This document shows, in pieces, positions 1 through 10,500 of a stretch of 64,000 nt of DNA (the first letter of the stretch is position 1; each line of letters starts with the position of its first letter). This stretch comes from Haematobia irritans. Its lineage: Eukaryota; Arthropoda; Insecta; Diptera; Muscidae. Location of the stretch: the NCBI RefSeq assembly GCF_050003625.1, contig NC_134398.1, positions 58,365,641 to 58,429,640 of the forward strand, in the 5' to 3' direction. The notes below the pieces were generated by a model, which did no database searches, was not told where the DNA came from, and saw only the letters and a list, made by a program, of their open reading frames with translations. Both the position numbers and the translations under genes were made by a program.

Positions 1-11
1 AGCCAACCTGT
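1..11. mobile_element. Terminal stub of a Himar1-type mariner cut by the window edge
   Basis: The first 11 bases, AGCCAACCTGT, followed by TA, are identical to the outer end of the terminal repeat of the Himar1 copy that ends at 47342, also followed by TA. The rest of the element would lie upstream of the window. The match is short, but its position at the edge and its exact TA junction support it. Confidence 0.6.
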
Positions 12-271
12 TATATGTGTGAAGTAAAAATTTAGTAAATCTTTATGCTTTCTTTGTGTATAATTTTTTCCGTTTTTTAGTTAATTTACCTAATGTACCC
101 AAAAAATTAAGTAATGAACTAAAACAAAGTTAATTTATCTTTAGTGCTACAGAGGATCGACTTGTTTTTGAGTGTATTTGTGGTCCTAAGGTACATCTAG
201 ATTTTTTTTTTTTAATTTCAGGGATATGGAATAAAAATAGGTTTTTAGTAGCCTAAATTGGATAAGAGCTA

Positions 272-355
272 CACGCAAGAAAAAAAGTTTGGAAAACGTG
301 TACTGAAAATGTTTTTCTTTTGTAATAGTTTTTTGAATTTCTTCGAAAATTTTTG
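272..355. mobile_element. Terminal fragment of a YR-element related to YR-R
   Basis: After a TA at 270-271 the sequence begins CACGCAAGAAAAAAAG, like the CACGCAAAGAAAA terminus of the element at 30846-31737. A stretch near 596-790 also shares the motif GTCTAAAATTTCG with the other end of that element. No intact second terminus was found, so only the left end is called. Confidence 0.4.
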
Positions 356-359
356 TTAA

Positions 360-847
360 AATCGGGGCAAACTTAGATATAACTCCGATATATATTGTTC
401 GCCCAGTTTACACTCGTATGAGCATAGAAGCTAACGTTTACTTCGATTTACATACATTTCTTACTATGTATACGAAATTTGGTTCAGATCATATAATATT
501 TGAATATATGTATATTAGTTTATAAACCTTTATATATAGGACCCAGCGAATTTAAACGATTTGAGATGGTACCGGAAACGAAGACCTTCAAAGATCTGTC
601 TAAAATTTCGTTCCAGAGGAAGCAAAATTTTCCTTTCTTATAAAGTATTTTATTTTAAGGCAAATAAATCCGAAGTTGTGATGCACGATTTAACAATAGT
701 CTCTAAGCTTTTTATATTTAAAGAAAATTATTTTGCGTCAAAAGAAAACTTTGCTTGTCTAAAATTTCGTTGCTAGGAAAAGAAAACTTTTCTTTCAGTT
801 TGGGTATAGCATAGTCAGTCCCGCCCTAATTTTCTTACTTGTTTTTA
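360..847 (+). mobile_element. Degenerate HINE-B fragment with 3' end
   Basis: The left part matches HINE-B array text (TTAGATATAACTCC, CGCCCAGTTTACACTC). The right end reads GGGTATAGCATAGTCAGTCCCGCCC and then TCTTACTTGTTTTT, a decayed version of the HINE-B 3' hairpin and terminus. About 190 bp of unrelated sequence at 596-790 interrupts it. Confidence 0.55.
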
Positions 848-1194
848 TTAACATTGCCGATTTAAAATTTAAGTCTAGAAATTTTTTAGAAGTCTACCAT
901 GAACCTCAACCCTTCTGTATGTGATAACGGCGGAAGCGGTACGAGCGTGATGAGGTCCCGGGGGATCCACAATAAAAAGGATGGTAGAGAGGTTATCCCT
1001 ACGATATTTTTCGATTATTTACTGTAGGTGGACTCTTCTATGACGCTCAAATTGTCCATTTAGCCCAATTTGCAAATATAGAGTTTTCTTTAATTTTTTA
1101 TTGGATACAGATATGTTTACAATTTTGATAAGTATTCTAGGCATAAGCGTAGGGAGACTTCTGGGGATGGGGCTTAGACGCCCAGAAAAATTTT
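848..1194. other. Unassigned sequence
   Basis: I see no gene. The start resembles HINE-B flank (TTTAAGTCTAGAAATTTTTTAGAAGTCTACC). The rest is not recognised. Confidence 0.3.
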
Positions 1195-1510
1195 ATTTAT
1201 AAGTTTTTTTTTATGATTTCTAATGCATTATAACGCTTGTCTGAAACATTTCACTTCGAATATTTTCAAAATGATGAAAATATTAAAATTTTCTAGAATG
1301 GATTTAGCATTTTTGCGGTAAAATTTGAAAAATGTATACCATTTTATAAACTCTTACTCTTCTTTAACCTATATCCTAACGTGTTATAAAACATTGAATT
1401 AAAACAACTTCCTGCGTAGTTAAAATATTTAACTTCTTTATGAGGACATTTTTGGAAGTGCTTTTAAAGTTGTCCCTTTAGAACAACACCCAAATTTTTT
1501 GCTGGAACTA
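1195..1510 (+). repeat. H repeat, incomplete copy
   Basis: Shares its middle (TAATGCATTATAACGCTTG, then CTTCCTGCGTAGTTAAA) and its right end (TTTTTTGCTGG) with the copies near 3677, 12847 and 37049. The left terminus is missing. No coding potential was seen. Confidence 0.6.
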
Positions 1511-2264
1511 CTTTTAGTTGCTTTTTTATAAATTAATTGTCTAGTTATGTTGAAGTCTGATTACACTAGTTTACACTAAAAATCTACATTTGATGAGAGG
1601 TGACTTTTATTATGTATTTTCATCTGCTGAATTCGAAAAGAATGTTAAAAAAAATTTATGGAACCGTTTTTGCGATATCCCGTTATTGTTATTTTTCGCT
1701 CTTTTTTCACTAAATAAATTATATCTCGTGTTAGAAATATCCGCTTATATCGCTGATGGTACTTAAATGAGAGGCATTGAGATGACGAATAATCGTGTAT
1801 AATTGGATCTGTGATAAGTTAAGTGAGTCAAAAACATTTCGATGCAAAAATGCAATTTTCAAAAAAAAACTTGTTAACAGTGACCCTTTTCCGCTGGAAA
1901 AGTACACACCATTGAAAAAACGGGTTCTTGAAGGAAAAACAATACAATTGTTTTAGTGACGTTCGTTTTGTTCGCAGTATTATTGGCATAGTGGTTGCTT
2001 CAAACTTGGTCCAAATTGAGGCAAATCATCCCAAATACAACAAGCCGATGAGCCCGGAACAAATATTAAAATTTAGATAAACCACGATTTCTATGAAGTT
2101 CAAATAACTTTTTTGTGCTTGTAGTTTCACTATAATGGAAGACATAAAATTATGTACTACCAAGCAACGAAACCAATGGAAACTTAAAAAATTACATATT
2201 ATTCTAAATAACGGTATGGATGTTAGGGTTTTTAATTGTCCAAACACAAAATTCGCAATCTTCT
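1511..2264. other. Mostly unassigned, with one short shared repeat
   Basis: A stretch at about 1765-1868 (GAGGCATTGAGATGACGAATAAT to AATTTTCAAAAAA) recurs at about 12650-12737, so it belongs to an unnamed dispersed repeat. Nothing coding was recognised. Confidence 0.35.
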
Positions 2265-2332
2265 GCATCTTCTGGAAGTGCTTTTAAAGTTGTGCCTTTG
2301 GAAGAACTTCCAATTTTTTTTGCTGGGCAGTC
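2265..2332 (+). repeat. H repeat, 3' end fragment
   Basis: Reads TCTTCTGGAAGTGCTTTTAAAG, then GGAAGAACTTCCAA and TTTTTTTTGCTGGG, matching the right end of the H copy at 37049-37585. Confidence 0.6.
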
Positions 2333-2479
2333 GCATAATTAAAGTTTTCAACTTAAAATACTTTAATACAAGAAGTAATAAACCACCACGCTGCAAATCA
2401 TATAAAAGATAAAGTTATGTTTGAATAAAAATCAAAAAGGTTCAGCGGGACCTCATCACGCACAGGAGGGTTAATATAT

Positions 2480-2591
2480 AGCACTCAACAGATTTGAAAG
2501 ATTTGAGACGGTATCGAAATGTAGATCTACAAAGTGGTGCAAGGTGGATTATATTCGGCCCCGTGCGACTTTAAACTTTCCTTACTTGTTT
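2480..2591 (+). mobile_element. HINE-B 3' terminal fragment
   Basis: Contains GTAGATCTACAAAGTGGTGCA, then ATTCGGCCCCGTGCGACTTT (decayed hairpin) and CTTTCCTTACTTGTTT, the family's 3' end. It is 5' truncated. Confidence 0.65.
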
Positions 2592-2659
2592 CAATATGTG
2601 TTGCATCCGTTCTAGCGATTTGTTCAGATTTTGATCAAATTTGGCATCACTTTTTAGAT

Positions 2660-2785
2660 CATTTCTGGTGTTGTTGTCACGTAGCAAATTTCAACTGGAT
2701 CGGATGAAATTTGCCCTTCCAAGAGTCTCCCGTGGTCAAATCTGGGGAATTTGGTTGCTATTCATATCAGGCACAGTGTATTACA
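2660..2785 (-). mobile_element. Degenerate HINE-A array unit
   Basis: Holds CAAATTTCAACTGGATCGG, then GTGGTCAAATCTGGGG, the reverse-strand form of the HINE-A 153 bp unit. Confidence 0.5.
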
Positions 2786-3602
2786 TTCATTAGGGACATT
2801 CTGACTTAATTTTTGTTAAATTTTTATACAACATTAAGAAAATACGGATTAAGTGATTGGAAGCTTCGAAACACAAAACAAAAATGGTATGTTTGCCAAG
2901 TACATATGACGAAAACTCATTTAGGTTTTACCATTGTTTTTGTTAAATAGTGTCTGGCTTTAAGTTTTTATTAGAAATGGCTTTCTTTTGAAAAATGGCA
3001 ATGGCATCTAAAAGATACATTAGTTATTTCTATTCAGCAATGCATCCAACTTTGCAGAAATGACCAAAAGAGTGTCAGCCTTCATCAGGTTCATGCTCTA
3101 ATTAGTTGATACACTATCTGGAATACATCTCCATAGTATGAGCAAATAGCCTAGGCAAAGGAGTATACAAAAATTTTCGTTAAAAGGCCAGAAAAAATAC
3201 AGCACAATGAGACCAACAAAAAAAAATTATAAGTGTCAGTTTTAAAACAAGGCAACTGTTGTATGCACATACATATTGCATACCTTCAATCTCACACCTA
3301 TGCCTTTGTAATTTAAATAGGAATATGTATGCACCCAGAGGCGAAAAACGGAATGAGGTGCGCCAGAGTCCCAATTTCAATCTAATCGTTATTCATACGA
3401 GTATTAAAGCTATGATAATCTGAAGCGGATAGAAGGATAGTCAACACTTTCTCTCATATTCCATGCACCAGGTAGAAAGAAAAGGTGTTTTTTTTTTCAT
3501 ATGGTATGGTATAGGCGCTATATCGAAATCTGAAGCGATTGGACTGATATTTTGCAGGTTTATTGCAATTAGATCGTTTAATAAATGCAAAAATAAATAA
3601 AA
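2786..3602. other. Unassigned AT-rich sequence
   Basis: No gene, terminal repeat or array was recognised. Short open frames here have no features I can interpret. Confidence 0.3.
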
Positions 3603-3676
3603 ACAAGTATATACGTCCATAACCAGATTAGGCCGAATCTTATGTACCTTCCACCATGGATTGCGTAGAAATTTGT
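3603..3676 (-). mobile_element. HINE-A 3' terminal fragment
   Basis: Read on the minus strand it ends in a decayed GGCC hairpin region and GTATATACTTGTTTTT, after CCATGGTGGAAGGTACATAAG. It abuts the H copy that follows. Confidence 0.6.
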
Positions 3677-4046
3677 ATCATTTGTATCACTTCTTAAGGT
3701 GTGATCCGAATTTATTGTTTTGGATGTGAATTAAAAAATTTTGTGAAATTTTGCCAAATAAATAATTTTTATAATTTTTTATGGCTTTTAATGCATTCTA
3801 ACGCTTGTCTGAAACATTTGACCTCAAATATTTTTAAAAATTCGCAATTTATCCATTGTAGATAAATTGCGAATTTTTAATATATATAGCATTTTTATCG
3901 ACAAAATTTGAATTTGTTCGATTTTATTAATTCTTACTCTGTTTTTAATATATTTGGAACAAACAAAAAGTTTACTTTGCCCATTAAAATATGAAAAAAT
4001 CGAGTTATAAAAAATTGAGTTAAAAGAACTTCCTGCGTAGTTAAAA
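3677..4046 (+). repeat. H repeat, left part, interrupted by HINE-C
   Basis: Starts with GTATCACTTCTTAAGG and runs to CTGCGTAGTTAAAA, as in the copy at 12847-13340. The sequence resumes at 8021 (AAAAAGAACATATTTGGG). The uninterrupted relative reads GTAGTTAAAAAAGAACATAT near 13288-13307. Confidence 0.75.
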
Positions 4047-4577
4047 CAAGTATATACAGCAGTAAGTTCGGCCGGGCCGAATCTTAAATACCCACCACCA
4101 TGAACCAAATATTAGGGTTTCCTTTGAAATTTCAGGAGGGCTTGAGGACTTGACGATACTTCCCGAAGATAAATTTAAAGATTTCACCTATGAGGACTAT
4201 ATCAGATTCTGGATTTATAAGAACCATTTTTGTTTGAGTTTTAGAGGAATCATTAACATCTCTTGTAAGTGTGCAAGAAAATTATAAAATAACGTCTTGA
4301 TTTGAAATCTTAAATCTGTAGAAGTAAAATCTGGAAATTTTACATTGAGTTTCAACCAATTTTCATGATCAGTACGCCTTCTACACCCTGAAGAAGTGAA
4401 GTCTGTTTATATGGAGGCATTACCAAATGGACCGATAAAAACTTAATCCGATACACGTTTTTGTGAGCCTAAAATACCATAATCTTTACAACTTCAGGCC
4501 AATCAGATAAAAGCTACGGTTTCGAGAAACCCAAGGAGTTAAATCGGGAGATCGTTCTTATGGGGGCTATACTAAAA

Positions 4578-6827
4578 TATGGACCGATACTCACCGTTTT
4601 CGGCACACCTCTTTATGATCCGAAAATACCTCTAGATTTCCAATTTCAGACAAATTAGACAAAAACTTCGTATTCTAGAAGCCCAAGAAGTAGAATCGGG
4701 AAATCGGTCTATATGGGGGCTATACCAAAATATGGACCGATACTCACCATTTTCGGCACACCTCTTTATGGTCCTAAAATACCTCTAGATTTCCAATTTC
4801 AGACAAATTGGATAAAAAGTACGGTTTCTATAACCCCAAGACCCCAAATCGGGAGGTCGTTTTATATGGGGACCATACCAAAACATGGACCGATACTCAC
4901 AATTTTTGGCACACGTATTTTTGGTCCTACAATACCTCCGGATTTCCAATTTCAGGTAAATTGAATAAAAACTGCGGTTTCTATAAGCCCAAGAAATAAA
5001 ATCGGGTGATCGGTCTATATGGGGGCTATACCAAAATATGAACCGATACTCACCATTTTTGGCACACCTCTTTATGGTCATAAAATACCTCTAGATTTAA
5101 AATTTCTGGCAAATAGGATAAACACTTCGGATTCTATAAGCCCAAGAAGTAAAATCGGGAAGTCTGTCTATATGGGGGCTATACCAAAATATGGACCGAT
5201 ACTCACCATTTTCGGCACACCTCTTTGTGGTCCTAAACTACCTCCAGATTTCCAATTTCAGACAAATTGGATAAAAAGTACGGTTTCTATAAGCCCAAGA
5301 CCCCAAATCGGGAGGTCTTTTTATATGGGGACCATACCAAAACATGGACCGATACTCTCAATTTTTGGCATACGTATTTGTGGTACTACAATACCTCTAG
5401 ATTTACAATTTCAGGTAAATTGAATAAAAACTGCGGTTTCTATAAGCCCAAGAAGTAAAATCGGGAGATCGGTCTATATGGGGGCTATACCAAAATATGG
5501 ACCGATACTCACCATTTTTGGCATACCTCTTTATGGTCATAAAATACCTCTAGATTTCAAATTTCAGGCAAATAGGATAAACACTTCGGATTCTAGAAGC
5601 CCAAGAAGTAAAATCGGGAAGTCTGTCTATATGGGGGCTATACCAAAATATGGACCGATACTCACCATTTTCGGCACACCCCTTTATGGTCCTAAAATAC
5701 CTCTAGATTTCCAATTTCAGACAAATTGGATAAAAACTACGGTTTCTATAAGCCCAAGACCCCAAATCGGGAGATCGCTCTATTTGGGGGCTATACCAAA
5801 ATATGGACGGATACTCACCATTTTCGGCACACCTCTTTGTGACCCGAAAATACCTCTAGATTTCCAATTTCAGGCCAATAGGATAAAAACTTCGGATTCT
5901 AGAAGCCCAAGAAATAAAATTGGGAAATCGATCTATATGGGGGCTATACCAAAATATGGACCGATACTCACCATTTTCGGCACACCTCTTTATGGTCCTA
6001 AAATACCTCTAGATTTCCAATTTCAGACAAATTGGATAAAAATTACTGTTTCTATAAGCCCAAGACCCCAAATCGGGAGATCGGTCTATATGGGGGCTAT
6101 ACTAAAATATGGACCGATACTCGCAATTTTTGGCACACGTATTTGTGGTCCTACAATACCTCTATATTTCCAATTTCAGGTAAATTTAATAAAAACTGCG
6201 ATTTCTATAAGCCCAAGAAGTAAAATCGGGAGATCGGTCTATATGGGGGCTATACCAAAATATGGACCGATACTCACAATTTTTGGCACACATATTTGTG
6301 GTCCTACAATACCTCTAGATTTCCAATTTCAGATAAATTGAATAAAAACTGCGGTTTCTATAAGCCCAAGAAGTAAAATCGGGAGATCGGTCTATATGGG
6401 GGCTATACCAAAATATCTACTGATACTCACAATTTTTGGCACACGTATTTGTGGTCCTACAATACCTCTATATTTCCAATTTCAGGTAAATTTAATAAAA
6501 ACTGCGATTTCTATAAGCCCAAGAAGTAAAATCGGGAGATCGGTCTATATGGGGGCTATACCAAAATATGGACCGATACTCACAATTTTTGGCACACATA
6601 TTTGTGGTCCTACAATACCTCTAGATTTCCAATTTCAGATAAATTGAATAAAAACTGCGGTTTCTATAAGCCCAAGAAGTAAAATCGGGAGATCGGTCTA
6701 TATGGGGGTTATACCAAAATATCTACTGATACTCACAATTTTTGGCACAGTTATTTGTGGTCCTACAATACCTCTAGATTTCCAATTTCAGGTAAATTGA
6801 ATAAAAACTGCGGTTTATAAAGGGTGA
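4578..6827 (-). repeat. 153 bp tandem array of HINE-C, about 15 units
   Basis: The phrase ATGGACCGATACTCACMATTTT recurs at about 4578, 4731, 4885, 5038, 5191, 5344, 5497, 5650, 5803, 5956, 6109, 6262, 6415, 6568 and 6721, a constant step of 153. Each unit also has TATATGGGGGCTATACC and CCTCTAGATTTCCAATTTC. Because 153 is 51 codons, any frame free of stops stays open across units. This explains the long open frame at 5478-6341. I do not call it a gene. A last piece of array lies past the DD41D insertion, at about 7756-7840. Confidence 0.9.
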
Positions 6828-6829
6828 TT

Positions 6830-7753
6830 TGTTAAGAGCTTGATAACTTTTTTTAAAAAAAAAACGCATAAAATTTGCAAAATCTCATCGGTTCTTTATT
6901 TGAAACGTTAGATTGGTCAATGACATTTACTTCTTGAAGATAATTTCATTTAAATGTTGACCGCGGCTGCGTCTTAGGTGGTCCATTCGGAAAGTCCAAT
7001 TTTGGGCAACTTTTTCGAGCATTTCGACCGGAATAGCCCGAATTTCTTCGGAAATGTTGTCTTCCAAAGCTGGAATAGTTGCTGGCTTATTTCTGTAGAC
7101 TTTAGACTTGACGTAGCCCCACAAAAAATAGTCTAAAGGCGTCAAATCGCATGATCTTGGTGGCCAACTTACCGGTCCATTTCTTGAGATGAATTGTTCT
7201 CCGAAGTTTTCCCTCAAAATGGCCATAGAATCGCGAGCTGTGTGGCATGTAGCGCCATCTTGTTGAAACCACATGTCAACCAAGTTCAGTTCTTCCATTT
7301 TTGGCAACAAAAAGTTTGTTAGCATCGAACGATAGCGATCGCCATTCACCGTAACGTTGCGTCCAACAGCATCTTTGAAAAAATACGGTCCAATGATTCC
7401 ACCAGCGTACAAACCACACCAAACAGTGCATTTTTCGGGATGCATGGGCAGTTCTTGAACGGCTTCTGGTTGCTCTTCACTCCAAATGCAGCAATTTTGC
7501 TTATTTACGTAGCCATTCAACCAGAAATGAGCCTCATCGCTGAACAAAATTTGTCGATAAAAAAGCGGATTTTCTGCCAACTTTTCTAGGGCCCATTCAC
7601 TGAAAATTCGACGTTGTGGCTCGTTAGTAAGTCTATTCATGATGAAATGTCAAAGCATACTGAGCATCTTTCTCGTTGACACCATGTCTGAAATCCCACG
7701 TGATCTGTCAAATACTAATGCATGAAAATCCTAACCTCAAAAGAATCACCCTT
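6830..7753 (-). mobile_element. DD41D Tc1/mariner element, copy 1
   Basis: The 924 bp element has ends AAGGGTGATT and AATCACCCTT, flanked by TA at 6828-6829 and 7754-7755. It sits in a HINE-C array unit: removing it restores GGTTTATATAAGCCC against the usual GGTTTCTATAAGCCC. It is nearly identical in layout to the copy at 10501-11424. Confidence 0.9.
6927..7640 (-). CDS. DD41D transposase, catalytic domain only (N-terminus deleted)
   Basis: A 237-codon uninterrupted frame with the RNase H-like catalytic core of a Tc1/mariner transposase, which would cut and join transposon ends in the nucleus. Catalytic aspartates are in FSDEAHFW (residue 35), WFQQDGATCH (128) and CDLTPLDYF (170), with 41 residues between the last two. 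This is the DD41D (rosa/Visitor-like) signature. The start is the native-looking ATG: the first seven codons, MNRLTNE, match the fuller N-terminus kept in the copy near 28412. After them the frame jumps to PQRRIFSEWALEKL, so the helix-turn-helix DNA-binding region, about 100 residues in relatives, is missing. A protein like this could not be expected to bind its own ends. Whether it is expressed is unknown. Confidence 0.85.
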   Translation of the reverse strand: MNRLTNEPQRRIFSEWALEKLAENPLFYRQILFSDEAHFWLNGYVNKQNCCIWSEEQPEAVQELPMHPEKCTVWCGLYAGGIIGPYFFKDAVGRNVTVNGDRYRSMLTNFLLPKMEELNLVDMWFQQDGATCHTARDSMAILRENFGEQFISRNGPVSWPPRSCDLTPLDYFLWGYVKSKVYRNKPATIPALEDNISEEIRAIPVEMLEKVAQNWTFRMDHLRRSRGQHLNEIIFKK

Positions 7754-8020
7754 TATAAGCCCAAGACCCCAAATCGGGAGGTCGGTTTATATGGGGACTA
7801 TATTAAAACCTGGACCGATATAGCCCATCTTCGAACTTGACCTGCCTGCAGACAAAAGACGAGTTTGTGCAAAATTTCAGCACGATTGCTTCATTATTGA
7901 AGACTGTAGCGTGATCAAGAATATATATACTTTATATAGTCGGAAATCGATATTTCGATGTGTTACAACCGGAATGACAAACTTATTATACCCCCGTCAC
8001 CATTCTATGGTGGTGGGTAT

Positions 8021-8447
8021 AAAAAGAACATATTTGGGAGATTATTTTTCGAAGTGCTTTAGTTGTGCCTTTAGAAGAACTTTCACACAAAAATACCACT
8101 CGGTCACACAAAAATGCGTTTTTGTATCATCTATGTTATGGGACCATGAAGAGAAACAATTTTTTTCAATGGGTCACTGTAAAACTTGATTTTATTTTTA
8201 AATTAAAAGAAATGTATTATAGAAATGTGACAATAAAATATTTTGGTGATGAAAGTTTGAAAATTTTCAGCAAGTTCAAAAAACCCCAACAAACGAAGAA
8301 CGTTTTTGATACACGTTTTCCAAACGTTTTTGTTTTTTGCGTGTACTAGTTTCTCAGGCTTTTTTATGTTGTCATATTGCTGATTAAATTATAATCATAA
8401 TTGAAGAAAAAGAATACTATTAGCGTAATTGATTCTATAGTAAGAAA
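8021..8447 (+). repeat. H repeat, right part, joined to a second repeat (L)
   Basis: Continues the H repeat broken at 4046 and then passes into a segment starting CACACAAAAATGCG and containing AACGTTTTTG. It ends about TTTTTTGCGTGTA and GTAAGAAATTCAT. The same composite occurs at 13300-13699. The H copy at 37049 lacks L, so L was probably inserted into H before the composite was duplicated. Confidence 0.65.
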
Positions 8448-8526
8448 TTCATAGAAACTTCTACTAAAGACTGTCACCCACCATCGAATTACTAGTGTTA
8501 TGGTAACAGTTACCGATGGCAAGGTA
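8448..8526 (-). mobile_element. HINE-A remnant, part 1 (resumes at 9318)
   Basis: Text such as CTTCTACTAAAGACTGTC and TACCGATGGCAAGGTA is the minus-strand HINE-A 3' region. It continues directly at 9318 after a YR-element is removed. Confidence 0.7.
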
Positions 8527-9317
8527 CACACAAAAAAATAATTCATTTATTGTATGAATAGTGTTCCCAAAAATTTTCCAAACACGGAATTCCTAAATTA
8601 TATGAAAAAAGTTCATAAATTAAAAAATACAGGTTTTCATTGACTACGAATGTATACATAATATTAATGAAATTTGTAATTTTATAAATGTAGTATACAT
8701 AAATTTCGACATTGAGAAATATGTATTTTTACATAATATATATTAAAAATATCATGCATTAAATATATCTCTTCTTTTCTTTTTTCTTTTCGATTTTCCC
8801 CTAATTCTTAATTGGTCAAAATGTATGAACTCATTTATTAAAAACCGCATTAAAGTCCTGCGAGTAAAACACATTTTATAATATTTTTTATTAGTTATAA
8901 ATATGAGCACCAATGCTTCCAGTTAATTAATAAAATTGTTTTATTTCGCCAACCTTTTTCAGCAATAAATAATCTTTGAATCGCGACGGCGACTCAAACT
9001 GAACTGAGAAAACCAAACACAGCAATCACAAAAACGTTATATTTGGTTTTTGTCTTGTTTTGTATGCTTGTATTGTATACATATGAGAGTAACTCTATGT
9101 TGTGGCTCTCTCATGCTAAGAGAAAACCGGTATTTTTGGATATATTATGTAAAGTTTCATTAATTTTATGGAAGAATCCATGCACATTATTAAAAATTGC
9201 TTAATTTAATAACAAGTATTTACGAATAAAAAAAATACATCTATTTCATGAAAGAGTCCATAAATTTTCAAAAATTTACACATTTATGTACAAACTCATA
9301 TTTTATTTTTTTGTGTG
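8527..9317. mobile_element. YR-M element, 791 bp
   Basis: Termini CACACAAAAAAATA and TTTATTTTTTTGTGTG, flanked by TA at 8525-8526 and 9318-9319. The flanks join into a normal HINE-A sequence (GGCAAGGTA then the ACTTCCTTAACATTGTC region), confirming the insertion. Motifs such as TCATAAATT recur near both ends. No transposase was seen, so it is non-autonomous. Confidence 0.75.
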
Positions 9318-9781
9318 TATATTAAACTTCCTTAACATTGTCTTTTAAATAGTATACTAGTCCTTATGTAGTCTATGTTACATAAAAAATGGAGAATAAA
9401 TAACTCTTTCATTCTTGATCATTTTATATAGAGGAGTATTTAAATAATTATAAATGGCTATGCCTATAAGCGATAAATTTCAACCTGATCGTACGAAATT
9501 TTCTCTCCAAAGAGGCGCCGGTGGTCAAATTTGGGGTTCGGTTTATATAGGGGCTATATATGTAATTATGGGCAGATTTTTGCAGGGTTCTTAGAGAACA
9601 CATATTAACATCAAGTACCAAATTTCAACCGGATTGGATGAGTCTCCGTGAGAAAAATCTAGGGATCGGTTTATATGGGGGCTATATATATTTTTTGACC
9701 AATGTTGACCAATTTTTGCATGGTTGTTAGAGGGCATATACCGACATCACGATATCAAATTTGGCCTTTTTAAAGGCTCCA
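9318..9781 (-). mobile_element. HINE-A remnant, part 2
   Basis: Begins with the 3' region (ACTTCCTTAACATTGTC) and from about 9470 shows decayed 153 bp units (GGTTTATATAGGGGCTATATA, GATCGGTTTATATGGGGGC). It is interrupted at 9782 and resumes at 10010-10060 with CAGTGGTCAAATCTAGGGATCG. Confidence 0.65.
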
Positions 9782-10009
9782 CACACAAAGAAAATTTCAT
9801 TAAAAGTCAGCCAACGAAAAATTTTCATTGATACGACGAAAGCTTTTCATTAATACAATGAAAATATTCGTTAATAGTACGAAACGTCACGTTGATTTGT
9901 AGAAAATTCGTTCTATTAACGAAAAAATTCGTTGTATTAACGAATTTGTTTCATTGGCTGACTTTTAATGACACATTTCGTTAATATAACGAAACTTTTT
10001 CTATTAGTG
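9782..10009. mobile_element. YR-Q element, 228 bp
   Basis: Termini CACACAAAGAAAATTTC and TTTTCTATTAGTG, flanked by CA at 9780-9781 and 10010-10011. Inside, CATTAAAAGTCAGCCAACGAAA is mirrored by TTTCATTGGCTGACTTTTAATG, so most of it can fold back. Removing it restores GGCTCCAGTGGTCAAATC of the HINE-A unit. Confidence 0.75.
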
Positions 10010-10281
10010 CAGTGGTCAAATCTAGGGATCGCTTTATTTGGGAGCTATATAAATCTATAGATTTGCAGTGAATTATATAAAATATTAAACAAAACATTTT
10101 CTGACTATATATTTACTTTTGAAGGCGAATGTCCCGTGAAATTTCTCGTAGAAGGAAATATTTTTTTTACATTTTGATGACAGTGTACGTAGTAAATAGG
10201 TGTATTTCGAATATGAATTAGCAAGAAAAACTTACTTTTATCGAGTGGTTAACTCTTCGTCGTCAAAGGGTTAAAGTCAGA

Positions 10282-10500
10282 AATATACAGTGCTTGATAT
10301 GACCGAAATGGGTTTTGATTTTAGAGATGAATTAAAAATTTATCGGTTCTAAAAACAATTAAATAACCGGCATAACCGGTCCAACCGGGGTTTTCCCAAA
10401 AAATAGCAAAAACGCTTAATGAAAAATACTTCAATGATTTAATGTAAAAATCAAATTACTTGGCTGTAATTGCGGTAACAATACCTTATAAAGGGTGATT
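10282..10500. mobile_element. Possible hAT remnant, left part
   Basis: Starts CAGTGCTTGATATGACCG and holds repeated ACCGG motifs (AACCGGCATAACCGGTCC), a pattern common near hAT ends. The BED-like scrap on the other side of the DD41D insertion supports this. No matching far terminus was found. Confidence 0.3.

Larger units (their letters stand above)
4047..8020 (-). mobile_element. HINE-C, near complete, about 4 kb
   Basis: On the minus strand it starts at 8020 with ATACCCACCACCATAG next to a T-run. It carries a long tandem array, then the inverted 5' motif GGTGGTGGGTA, a GGCC-rich hairpin (ATTCGGCCCGGCCGAACTT) and the end TATATACTTGTTTT at 4047. The inverted motif at the very 5' end but internal at the 3' end, the hairpin and T-run insertion fit the Helentron-associated (DINE-1-like) group. 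No coding sequence of its own was seen. A DD41D element sits inside it. The boundaries are supported by the uninterrupted H relative near 13288. Confidence 0.8.

Noticed and set aside
5478..6341. A 287-codon open frame of a repetitive protein
   Set aside because: It follows the 153 bp HINE-C array exactly; a period divisible by three keeps any stop-free frame open. No start context, domain or expression sign.
4578..6827. CRISPR-like regular repeats
   Set aside because: The whole 153 bp unit is repeated with no unique spacers, and the DNA is from an animal genome.
8099..8346. L segment as another clean YR-element
   Set aside because: The ends CACACAAAAA and TTTTTTGCGTG fit, but no matching two-base duplication could be read in either copy.
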